DNA from: a virus
IMG/VR virus record: IMGVR_UViG_3300042691_024438
Coordinates: 1 to 24,292 of that record
Length of the DNA: 24,292 nt
Direction: 5' to 3' (one strand)
A program made the translations under genes and the position numbers. Positions 1-6,085 of this stretch are shown piece by piece. The notes beneath the pieces are model-generated. The model was given only the letters and a program-made list of their open reading frames with translations, did not search any database and was not told the origin of the DNA. The first letter of the stretch is position 1. Each line of letters begins with the position of its first letter.

Positions 1-70
1 CTAAATCTGAATATAGATTAAAAGGACCACTGTCTGATCCTGCTGTTGTTAATGTTATAAATACTGTCAT
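1..70 (-). CDS. Partial N-terminus of a phage surface/fibre module protein (cut by window edge)
   Basis: This is the start of a gene that runs off the left edge. The ATG lies at 68-70 on the minus strand, preceded by the A-rich stretch AAAAATAAA, and 23 codons are visible. The translation begins MTVFITLTTAGSDSGPFNLY. I recognise this opening (TLTTAG, then D-S/T-GPFNLYS) as a common start of short structural or adhesin-type modules in Bacteroidota phages, often near Thr-linker proteins like the one next door. The rest is missing, so size and domain content are unknown. It follows the 188-aa Thr-linker gene by 12 bases and is probably in the same fibre operon. Confidence 0.6.
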   Translation of the reverse strand, partial: MTVFITLTTAGSDSGPFNLYSDL

Positions 71-82
71 TTTATTTTTGGT

Positions 83-649
83 TTAGCAATTAATTTCTTC
101 TTTTTCCTCCCCATTTACTATTACAAGTGTATCAATGTCTATACATGGTGTATAAGTTGTATTTCCTAATGTTAAAAGCCCTCCTACTGGATCTCCTAAA
201 CAAGTTATTGCACTCCAACTTCCTCCATCGATTGTTAATGCTTGTAATCCATATATTTTACAAATTAATGGTTTTACTGTAGTAGTAGTTGTAGTTGTAC
301 ATAAAATTTCTTCACAAGTTGCAAATCCTTCATCAGGTATTGAAGTATCACTTTCTCCTACATCACATCCTAAATATTCATAAGGAGATATTATAAACTC
401 TCCTAGTTGATAAAAATTAAACAGAGTTAAAGGATTTGAGTTATAAAGAAAACTGCTCTCTACAAATTCACAAAGTTCACAAGTTAGAACATCATAAGCA
501 TATTGCCATCTATTACATAATGCAGTGGTTGTAGTGGTTGTAGTGCTGCTAGTAGAAGTGGTTGTTGATGTAGTACTAGTAGTACATATAAAAGGATTAA
601 CTTCTACACACACTCCATTACAATCACACTTTACAAATCCTGTAAACAT
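83..649 (-). CDS. Cys- and Thr-rich virion/fibre-associated protein with two poly-Thr linkers
   Basis: The product is 188 aa and of unknown function. It has a short Cys-rich head (CDCNGVC, residues 8-14), a Thr/Ser linker at residues 23-42, a globular segment at about 43-117 with several Cys, a second all-Thr linker at 118-124, and a C-terminal domain ending in Cys. The linkers look like flexible spacers between small disulphide- or metal-stabilised domains, as in extracellular adhesive proteins; this is inference. It starts one base after the stop of the tail-collar gene, so the two are translationally close and probably act together at the tail tip or capsid surface. No known enzyme motif is visible. 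Confidence 0.7.
   Translation of the reverse strand: MFTGFVKCDCNGVCVEVNPFICTTSTTSTTTSTSSTTTTTTTALCNRWQYAYDVLTCELCEFVESSFLYNSNPLTLFNFYQLGEFIISPYEYLGCDVGESDTSIPDEGFATCEEILCTTTTTTTVKPLICKIYGLQALTIDGGSWSAITCLGDPVGGLLTLGNTTYTPCIDIDTLVIVNGEEKEEINC
524..583 (-). repeat. Low-complexity ACN/TCN codon tract encoding a Thr/Ser linker
   Basis: The plus strand reads as imperfect repeats of GTA/GTT/GTG triplets. On the coding strand these are Thr codons with interspersed Ser codons (residues 23-42 of the 188-aa protein). A shorter pure-Thr tract in the same gene lies at 278-298. Codons are mixed rather than a single repeated triplet, which suggests selection on the protein sequence rather than simple slippage. 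Confidence 0.8.
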
Positions 650-650
650 A

Positions 651-1784
651 TTATGCTGGTATATACATTATATAGTAACACCCAATTGTTGGTTGGTTGT
701 TTTGGTGAGCAAGATTATTACCTGTATTTGATAAAGTAGCAGTAACTGTTGGTGTTAAAGTTGCAGAAGATGTAGTACCATTATCATTTCCTGTTCCATT
801 GTTAGGTGAAGGTGTTGCATCTCCTCTCCAATCATTACTTATTTCTACAAAAGCTCCTGTATGTGTATGAGGAGGTATAGTTACATTAATAGTAGGAATA
901 TGTGTATGTGATGGCATTTGATCTATCCCTAATGTTACAAAGTTTGTACCTACTTTTGTACCTAGTGCATATGTTGGATTAAATGTTGGAGCTGATAATG
1001 GGTTAACAGCACTATCCATAGTTGACCCTAACATACTTCCATCTGTAACACCAACAGGTGCTCTTCCTCTTAAATCAGGAGTGTTATTAAGACCGTTACA
1101 TAAATATACATTTTCATATTCTCCTGATGTTATACCTGCTCCTGTACCATCAAACAAACCTGTTAAACTTGGAGCAAACCAAGGATAAGCTACATAAGGA
1201 ACCATTTTTGTGTATTGCTTTGTAGCTGGTCCAATAAGACCTTCATCTTCTAAAGCTTGATTAATAATATCATTAATTCCTCCAGGACCATTTAAAGCTA
1301 CATAAGTGTTAGGTAAATCAATTAACAACTGATCAAAATCAGTTTGTAATTCACAAAGTTGTGTTATTACAGCTTGAAGAACATTATGTGTATTAGAAAA
1401 TGTTGTTTCCTCTACTGTTAAACATCCTTCATTATAAGGGCCTTCTAATGTTTCTAAATTATTAGTAACATTATTAACTAAATCTTGTAAATCACAAGCT
1501 GAATCAATAAGAGCTTGTAATAAATCATTTAATGTTGGACCAGCACATCCTACACAAGGAGGAATATTATTTGCTACTATTGAGCAAACTCCTTCTAAGT
1601 CTACAATAGGTTTAATACCTGTTCCATTTAATGTACTAATAAGAAATTGAGCTAGAGTTTGTTCTACAAATTCTAGTGTATCACCGTTTTGAATTCCTAG
1701 TGCAGGAATATCTGCTCCTGTATATTTTACACATTTATCTGATGTAATTTCAGTGCAACCATTAAAACAATTTGTACAAGACAT
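651..1784 (-). CDS. Tail fibre protein with phage tail-collar-like C-terminus
   Basis: The product is 377 aa. The N-terminus is Cys-rich (residues 2-18, CTNCFNGC then KC), a head shared by Bacteroidota phage structural proteins as I recall them. Residues 85-170 look helical with spaced Cys. The C-terminal half has hallmarks of tail-collar/receptor-binding fibres: PDLRGRAPVG at 236-245, MPSHTH at 290-295, a second HTH at 306-308, a Gly/Asn/Thr-rich variable stretch at 318-345, and NNQPTIGCYYIMYIP at 362-376. In such fibres the His-x-His pairs usually bind metal along the trimer axis and the C-terminal region contacts the host surface. The position after the neck genes and among the Thr-linker genes fits a tail-tip adhesin. 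Confidence 0.85.
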   Translation of the reverse strand: MSCTNCFNGCTEITSDKCVKYTGADIPALGIQNGDTLEFVEQTLAQFLISTLNGTGIKPIVDLEGVCSIVANNIPPCVGCAGPTLNDLLQALIDSACDLQDLVNNVTNNLETLEGPYNEGCLTVEETTFSNTHNVLQAVITQLCELQTDFDQLLIDLPNTYVALNGPGGINDIINQALEDEGLIGPATKQYTKMVPYVAYPWFAPSLTGLFDGTGAGITSGEYENVYLCNGLNNTPDLRGRAPVGVTDGSMLGSTMDSAVNPLSAPTFNPTYALGTKVGTNFVTLGIDQMPSHTHIPTINVTIPPHTHTGAFVEISNDWRGDATPSPNNGTGNDNGTTSSATLTPTVTATLSNTGNNLAHQNNQPTIGCYYIMYIPA

Positions 1785-1806
1785 ATTATATATATTTTTT
1801 TATTAA

Positions 1807-2199
1807 TTATAAAGGAATAGTGGTGGTGGTTGTAGTTGTTGTACTACTGGTAGAAGTACTAGTAGAAGAAGTAGTTGTACTAGTAGATGTTGTAGTTGTT
1901 CTTATTGGTGGAGCCTCAAAACAATTCTTTACACAATTTGCTGTTAGTTTTACAACTTGTGAAGCAATTTGATTAACAGAATATTTTGATACATAATCAG
2001 GGTTGATTTGTTTATAAAATAAAATTCTTCTGTATTGTATCAAATCAAAAATTGCTGATCCAGAAATAGGTTTATTCAGCATAAACACTATATTATTATA
2101 CATAGTGCTTGAAAGCTGTGCTAATTTACAATCTATAGAAGCTATTAATGAATTAATATCTCCACACTTTGTACAGTTAGTTTGTTTAGGATAGAGCAT
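1807..2199 (-). CDS. Small late protein with Cys motif and Thr/Ser-rich C-terminal tail
   Basis: The product is 130 aa and of unknown function. It opens with a CTKC motif (residues 9-12), followed by a conserved-looking helical core at about 15-95 (DINSLIASIDCKLAQL, then YRRILFYKQINPDY). It ends in a Thr/Ser-only tail at residues 101-127 followed by IPL. The core resembles a family of small proteins encoded next to tail-fibre genes in Bacteroidota phages, though I know no function for it. The start overlaps the end of the 41-aa Cys-rich gene by 14 bases, which suggests coupled translation. The bare Thr tail at the extreme C-terminus could join it to a partner or be glycosylated; both ideas are speculative. 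Confidence 0.7.
   Translation of the reverse strand: MLYPKQTNCTKCGDINSLIASIDCKLAQLSSTMYNNIVFMLNKPISGSAIFDLIQYRRILFYKQINPDYVSKYSVNQIASQVVKLTANCVKNCFEAPPIRTTTTSTSTTTSSTSTSTSSTTTTTTTTIPL
1819..1899 (-). repeat. Low-complexity tract encoding a 27-residue Thr/Ser tail
   Basis: This stretch codes for residues 101-127 of the 130-aa protein. It consists entirely of Thr (ACN) and Ser (AGT/TCN) codons and gives a GTAGTT-like pattern on the plus strand. It is related in kind, though not identical in sequence, to the tracts at 524-583 and 2971-3024. Confidence 0.8.
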
Positions 2200-2311
2200 T
2201 TATACAAAAGTTTTTAATTTTATTTGCTATAGAATAACAAGCATTACATAGTCCTTGTTTTAATTGACACCCACATCCCACTTGTATCCCACACTTACTA
2301 CAAATTGCCAT
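2186..2311 (-). CDS. 41-aa Cys-rich mini-protein (probable zinc knuckle)
   Basis: This small ORF runs from ATG at 2309-2311 to TAA at 2186-2188. The protein begins MAICSKCGIQVGCGCQ and has the spacing CxxC-x5-CxC-x6-CxxC (CSKC, CGC, CNAC), with a later lone Cys. Two CxxC pairs suggest one bound zinc. It starts 9 bases after the stop of the 187-aa gene and overlaps the start of the 130-aa gene by 14 bases, so it fits the operon without gaps. The start context AATAAATAAAATGGC is the same as that of the 390-aa gene. The neighbouring 187-aa protein ends in a CGCSGN motif and the 130-aa one begins with CTKC, so the three may share a metal-binding theme. Confidence 0.7.
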   Translation of the reverse strand: MAICSKCGIQVGCGCQLKQGLCNACYSIANKIKNFCINALS

Positions 2312-2319
2312 TTTATTTA

Positions 2320-2883
2320 TTATTGAAAGTTAATTAAATAATTATTACCAGAACACCCACAGTTGTTATTGATAAAAGTATCTAACATCTTAGATGCTTT
2401 ATTATATAATTTATTAGCTGTAATAGGATCACAGTTATTAGCTGCTGCTATAGAACCCTGAATAAAGAAATATATTGTAGATAGATCCACTTTACTTTGT
2501 GTTTTAATAGCTTGATCGCATTCCATCATATCTAATTTCATAAATGCTTCATCAAACTTTGCTTGTAATCTATCTACACGCATTATAGTTTTTTCTACAA
2601 AATATACATCTGGTGGTTCTATAGTGTATTTAAAAGAATATATTCCATCAGGAAGAGGTTGTTGTACTCCTGGTTCTGTTATTTCTAGTGTATCAGAAGT
2701 AAAAAAATTAAGTTCTAACACATTAAATGGTATAGAAACTTTTTCAAATCCAGGTACACATATTTCTATAGTTGGATCTGTTACTACAGGAGGTTTAGTG
2801 GGGTAGATAGAAATATCTAACACAGATAAACTAAGTACATCGAATGTAGGAACAATTGTTATATTTAATTGTATTTCGTCCAT
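2320..2883 (-). CDS. Virion-associated protein: beta-rich N-domain plus helical Cys-ended C-domain
   Basis: The product is 187 aa and of unknown function. Residues 1-95 read as alternating beta strands with Pro-rich turns and DGIYSFKYTI, reminiscent of Ig-like phage domains. Residues 100-170 are helical (VDRLQAKFDEAFMKLDMMECDQAI). The C-terminus carries CGCSGNNY. It is the first gene after the strong terminator at 2891-2935 and opens the tail-fibre group, so it is probably a tail or fibre-attachment component. Its ATG is preceded by CAACCAT rather than the usual A-rich leader. Confidence 0.65.
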   Translation of the reverse strand: MDEIQLNITIVPTFDVLSLSVLDISIYPTKPPVVTDPTIEICVPGFEKVSIPFNVLELNFFTSDTLEITEPGVQQPLPDGIYSFKYTIEPPDVYFVEKTIMRVDRLQAKFDEAFMKLDMMECDQAIKTQSKVDLSTIYFFIQGSIAAANNCDPITANKLYNKASKMLDTFINNNCGCSGNNYLINFQ

Positions 2884-2890
2884 ATGGTTG

Positions 2891-2935
2891 AAAAAAAAAT
2901 ACCAGAGGAATGTGGAATATCCTCTCCTCTGGTAT
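2891..2935 (-). terminator. Strong intrinsic terminator in the late operon
   Basis: A perfect 11-base inverted repeat, ATACCAGAGGA (2899-2909) and TCCTCTGGTAT (2925-2935), has a 15-base loop. Read on the minus strand, the stem is followed directly by a run of eight to nine T (2899-2891). This is a textbook Rho-independent terminator for leftward transcription. It lies between the 390-aa gene and the 187-aa gene and splits the late block into a capsid/neck part and a fibre part. Confidence 0.88.
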
Positions 2936-2958
2936 AGATTATTTATTAAAAAAGTTTC

Positions 2959-4131
2959 TTAAGGAATCAACGTACTTGTTGTTGAAGTAGTTGGCCATAC
3001 AGTTGTAGTAGTAGAAGTTGTTGTAATACAAGTTCCAGTTTCATCTACAAGGTCTCCTAACAATCCTTCAATCAAATCATCAATATCTGTTTCAGCTCCA
3101 CTATTTGAAGGAACAGCGATAATTACTTGAGAATCTTGTTCGATGTAATCACCCCATTGGTAAGCTGATCTATCATACTCATTAAATTTAATGTAGTAAG
3201 TAGTGTAGTTAGTACCATCAGAAACCCAGCTTTCAAAGTTACCATTATACCCTACCATTCTGTAAAGGTGTTTTAGGTAACCAGCTTGGTAGCTGTAGAA
3301 GTTTTTCTCTAGTTGAATAATTTCATCAGAAGTACCTCTAGCATAGTTAGAACGTTGTGTAATTACAGCATTAGCAACAATGTTACAATTATCAGCAACA
3401 ATAAAGTCAGCTGTAGTTGCAGGACCACTGTATACAAATGTACGGAACCACATTCTATCAAACTCATAAGGGAATGCTGCAACATCACATGGTTGACCAT
3501 ATTTAGTTAATGGTTTTCCAGAAATACGAAGTTTAGCAGCAGAGTTATTACCGATTCTTTGGAATTGATAGAAATCATTAAAATTAATGTTATCAGGATT
3601 GATACCAGGAGCTTGTTGAGTAAGTTTCAAAATAAAAGCATCAATTAATGCTGGTACATCTACTGTATCACAAGGATCTGCACCACAATCACAACAAGGA
3701 GCTTGTACAGTTACTGAGCGTGTAAACCCATTAAAATACAATGTATCCAAGTAAGAAGAATGTGCACGTAGTGTTAATGTTACAACATCACCACAATGTA
3801 CATTCCAACCATCAACATCTGTAACTTGAGTTACAGGAGTAGGGCATCCAGATACTTTGTAAAATTCAGTTACATTTGATTTACAAGAAGAACCTGTAGG
3901 ACATCCAGCAATTTTGTCAGAACGTTTTGTTCCTTGCAAATAAGTGTTTTGTCTACCTTGAGCTACATAAAAGTAATTTCCTGTAGCTGTAGGAGATGCA
4001 GGGTCAATTGCAGAGTAGTCAGCGTTGAAGAAACCTACTTCACCTTCAGACAAATTTTGTGTAAAACCTGTGCTAGCAATATTCTTACCAACAGGAACTA
4101 CAAAAAGCGTGTTTAATGAAAAATCAGCCAT
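2959..4131 (-). CDS. Probable structural protein with Thr-rich C-terminal tail
   Basis: The product is 390 aa and abundant-looking, with no enzyme motif. The N-terminal half contains paired Cys (CPTGSSC, SGCP, CCDCGADPC at about residues 75-155), suggesting disulphide- or metal-stabilised beta domains. The middle is aromatic and beta-rich (about 200-340). Residues 370-387 form a Thr/Ser tail (TTTSTTTT, VWP, TTSTTST). The gene lies between the ring-like gene and the fibre group and ends just before the strong terminator. Candidates are a tail tube or tailspike-base protein, or a capsid decoration/fibre protein; the sequence does not decide. The start AATAAAATGGC matches that of the 41-aa gene. 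Confidence 0.65.
   Translation of the reverse strand: MADFSLNTLFVVPVGKNIASTGFTQNLSEGEVGFFNADYSAIDPASPTATGNYFYVAQGRQNTYLQGTKRSDKIAGCPTGSSCKSNVTEFYKVSGCPTPVTQVTDVDGWNVHCGDVVTLTLRAHSSYLDTLYFNGFTRSVTVQAPCCDCGADPCDTVDVPALIDAFILKLTQQAPGINPDNINFNDFYQFQRIGNNSAAKLRISGKPLTKYGQPCDVAAFPYEFDRMWFRTFVYSGPATTADFIVADNCNIVANAVITQRSNYARGTSDEIIQLEKNFYSYQAGYLKHLYRMVGYNGNFESWVSDGTNYTTYYIKFNEYDRSAYQWGDYIEQDSQVIIAVPSNSGAETDIDDLIEGLLGDLVDETGTCITTTSTTTTVWPTTSTTSTLIP
2971..3024 (-). repeat. Thr/Ser-coding tract at the C-terminus of the 390-aa protein
   Basis: The tract codes for residues 370-387. It is composed of Thr and Ser codons interrupted by one Val-Trp-Pro. It is the third gene in this cluster to carry such a tract. 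Confidence 0.75.
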
Positions 4132-4158
4132 TTTATTTATTTATTAAGTGTTAAAAAA

Positions 4159-4890
4159 TTATTCGTTTGTTTGTATTCTATATTGTGCATTTTGCACTGC
4201 ACTTTGATTCTCTGTAAACATCGCTAAGTTCTGAACTGTTAAATCTAATAATTCATCTTCTAAGTATGTTTCTAATTCACAATTTTGATCTATTGATGGT
4301 GTGCCATCAAATTTAATATACCCCTCTTTATCAATGTAAACTGGATATCTCATATAACTTATACATATTTCTTTTGGTGTGAATGTACCATCTGTAAATA
4401 TGCTTATTTCATCAGAAGATAGAAAGTTAAATGTTTCTTGATATTCAAAACTTGGTTTGTAGTGTGTGTTGTTTAAAATAAACTGTAAATCACCATGCTT
4501 TGCTAAATCTCGATTAATCCAAATCTTTCTATTTTTACAAATTCCTTTATCAGCTAAAACATATGAATCTATATAAAACATATATTTTGGGTCTAAGGAA
4601 TGTAAATTAGCTTTCCACTGATTTAGTTCTTTGTTTTTTAATGTTAATGGTAATGTTCCTTCGTTATATGCTATTATAAGACTTTGTAAATCTTCATAAC
4701 GTTTTTTAAAGGAATCTAGCCCCATCTGGCTAACAGTACTAATGTTATCAACTTTTTGCTTTATCAACTTAATCTGAGCTTCATTAAGAGCTAAGATTTT
4801 ATCTTCAAGCTGGATTTGTTGATGCTCATTAGTTGATAGCTTATTTAATCGTTGATCAATTTTATATAATAAACTATCTACTGGTATCAT
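4159..4890 (-). CDS. Neck/ring-like (head-tail connector) protein
   Basis: The product is 243 aa. Residues 1-75 look like a coiled coil (LLYKIDQRLNKLST onward). The C-terminal part reads YMRYPVYIDKEGYIKFDG, then an acidic stretch (ELETYLEDELLDLTVQNLA) and a Gln-rich end. This pattern (Tyr-Pro, then a strand pair GYIxFDG, then a long amphipathic helix ending in Q/N) resembles what I recall of head-tail adaptor/ring proteins in crAss-like and related podoviruses. The position two genes after the major capsid gene fits a connector. The assignment rests on pattern memory and synteny only. Confidence 0.6.
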   Translation of the reverse strand: MIPVDSLLYKIDQRLNKLSTNEHQQIQLEDKILALNEAQIKLIKQKVDNISTVSQMGLDSFKKRYEDLQSLIIAYNEGTLPLTLKNKELNQWKANLHSLDPKYMFYIDSYVLADKGICKNRKIWINRDLAKHGDLQFILNNTHYKPSFEYQETFNFLSSDEISIFTDGTFTPKEICISYMRYPVYIDKEGYIKFDGTPSIDQNCELETYLEDELLDLTVQNLAMFTENQSAVQNAQYRIQTNE

Positions 4891-4903
4891 ATTTTATATT
4901 TTT

Positions 4904-4936
4904 AAAAACTAGCCACTTAAACAGCAGCTAGTTTTT
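4904..4936 (-). terminator. Terminator-like hairpin overlapping the end of the 322-aa gene
   Basis: A perfect 10-base inverted repeat, AAAAACTAGC (4904-4913) and GCTAGTTTTT (4927-4936), has a 13-base loop. On the minus strand the stem ends in a T run followed by A. The stop codon of the 322-aa gene (4917-4919) lies inside the loop. The GC core is short (CTAGC), so termination may be partial and leave read-through to the ring-like gene. Confidence 0.6.
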
Positions 4937-5885
4937 TAGTTTTTAATTTTTGTTCAAGAGTGATTAATTCATCTTGATTATCATCATCGATTAAGAATTT
5001 AACCAAATCTTCTTCATCTTTAGCAATTTCAAATTCTCCTTCATAAACTTTACCATTAGGTTTTATTCTATAAATAGAATGTGTTACTGCTTGTTTAACT
5101 AAGTCTTTAATATGTAATAAATTCTCTTTCATATCGGCAAATCTATTAAATACTTCTACAGGATTTAATCCTTGGAAAGCTCCAGATTTAAATTCAGATT
5201 GTTTTAACATATTATCTACTTGGTTGTAAACAATTTCTTCTTTTGTATCATCTGTTACTGGAAGACCAAGTTGTCTAGCAACTTTACGTTTTTTCTCAGG
5301 TGTCATACTGTCAAACTTAACAATTGCTTTATTAATCAATTGTTTTTTCTTAAATATGATTCCACTTTCAATATCCTCATCAACAACATAAAATTGTGTT
5401 TCTGCTGGATATTCACCTCTTTCCCATGCTTGATAAGAACTTGCAATAGTTGGATGTACTCTAAGCCATGAAAAAGCTAATTCTTGAAAAGGAGTAGATA
5501 AGTCAAAGTAGTTGTCTCCATCTAAAAGTTTTACTGATTGTACGTGTGTATAATCTTCATTAGATAGAGATAGTCCATAGTTCCAAAATTTAGAACGAGG
5601 GCCTAAATCAATATCACCTAAAGCAGCTTCTAGTTTTGCACGAAGCTTGGTAACTCTTTCAATTTCTAATTCTCTTTCTGTAGGATCTGCAATTCTTTTA
5701 ATATAAGCTGCATTTGGGTCTAACCCTGTTCTGTATTGACCATCCAATTCTTTGTAAGGATATTTGAATACTCCTGTTCCTGGTATTCTTGTAAGTCCTT
5801 TTGATGCTAAACCTCCTTGCATTGTTTGCAATTGAGAAGTTGTATAATCTTTCTTTAATGTAGAAATCTTTCCTAATTTTGCCAT
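4917..5885 (-). CDS. Late virion-type protein, 322 aa, function unknown
   Basis: This is the first gene after the major capsid gene and before the ring-like gene, a position often held by head completion or auxiliary capsid proteins. The N-terminus is basic (MAKLGKISTLKKDY). The middle has KFWNYGLSLSNEDYTHVQSVKLLDG and helical stretches, and the C-terminus is acidic then basic (LIDDDNQDELITLEQKLKTKK). No enzyme motif is visible. The ATG is preceded one base upstream by AACTACAT, a leader shared with three other late genes. The end overlaps a terminator-like hairpin. I cannot name it more precisely. Confidence 0.65.
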   Translation of the reverse strand: MAKLGKISTLKKDYTTSQLQTMQGGLASKGLTRIPGTGVFKYPYKELDGQYRTGLDPNAAYIKRIADPTERELEIERVTKLRAKLEAALGDIDLGPRSKFWNYGLSLSNEDYTHVQSVKLLDGDNYFDLSTPFQELAFSWLRVHPTIASSYQAWERGEYPAETQFYVVDEDIESGIIFKKKQLINKAIVKFDSMTPEKKRKVARQLGLPVTDDTKEEIVYNQVDNMLKQSEFKSGAFQGLNPVEVFNRFADMKENLLHIKDLVKQAVTHSIYRIKPNGKVYEGEFEIAKDEEDLVKFLIDDDNQDELITLEQKLKTKKLAAV

Positions 5886-5886
5886 G

Positions 5887-5894
5887 ATGTAGTT
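5887..5894 (-). promoter_or_regulatory. Leader octamer AACTACAT before the 322-aa gene
   Basis: On the minus strand the start reads AACTACAT-C-ATG. The same octamer with one spacer base precedes the genes starting at 8936, 14246 and 14572. It is not a Shine-Dalgarno sequence, and its constant spacing to ATG suggests a role in translation initiation or a repeated cassette junction. Confidence 0.55.
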
Positions 5895-5918
5895 AATTAA
5901 TTATTATTGGTTTAAATT

Positions 5919-6036
5919 TGCAGAATGTTCCCATCGAAGGGAATGCGACCATGAATAACACAATCCATCATTCTGTTTGAGATCAATCCCCTCTAGGAGG
6001 GAGTGGGTATGAGGGGATCTTTCTCAGAAAAATGAG
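5919..6036 (-). other. Structured non-coding segment downstream of the capsid gene
   Basis: The 200-base gap 5886-6085 has no ORF and is visibly richer in G+C than the genes around it. It can fold into a three-way junction: closing stem 5921-5927/5969-5975 (7 bp), hairpin 5928-5932/5939-5943 (TTCCC/GGGAA), and hairpin 5951-5956/5963-5968 (5 bp plus one mismatch). The two inner stems abut the closing stem. Next to it is an 8-bp stem, ATCCCCTC (5986-5993) with GAGGGGAT (6011-6018), and a short CTCA/TGAG hairpin (6023-6036). It may control stability, processing or termination of the capsid transcript. Confidence 0.5.
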
Positions 6037-6085
6037 TTACTCTGGGACGCTGTTCTTGTGGGTAGCGTAGTAACTACTGTTATTA

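Noticed and set aside
525-731. Plus-strand ORF rich in Val (and a similar one at 1772-1972)
   Set aside because: These are the reverse reading of the Thr-linker tracts of the real minus-strand genes; their low-complexity Val runs are an artefact.
278-3024. Diversity-generating retroelement repeats
   Set aside because: No reverse transcriptase or template/variable repeat pair is visible; the tracts are only Thr/Ser codon repeats.
5919-5976. Hammerhead ribozyme at the three-way junction
   Set aside because: The conserved CUGAUGA and GAAA core strings are absent on both strands.
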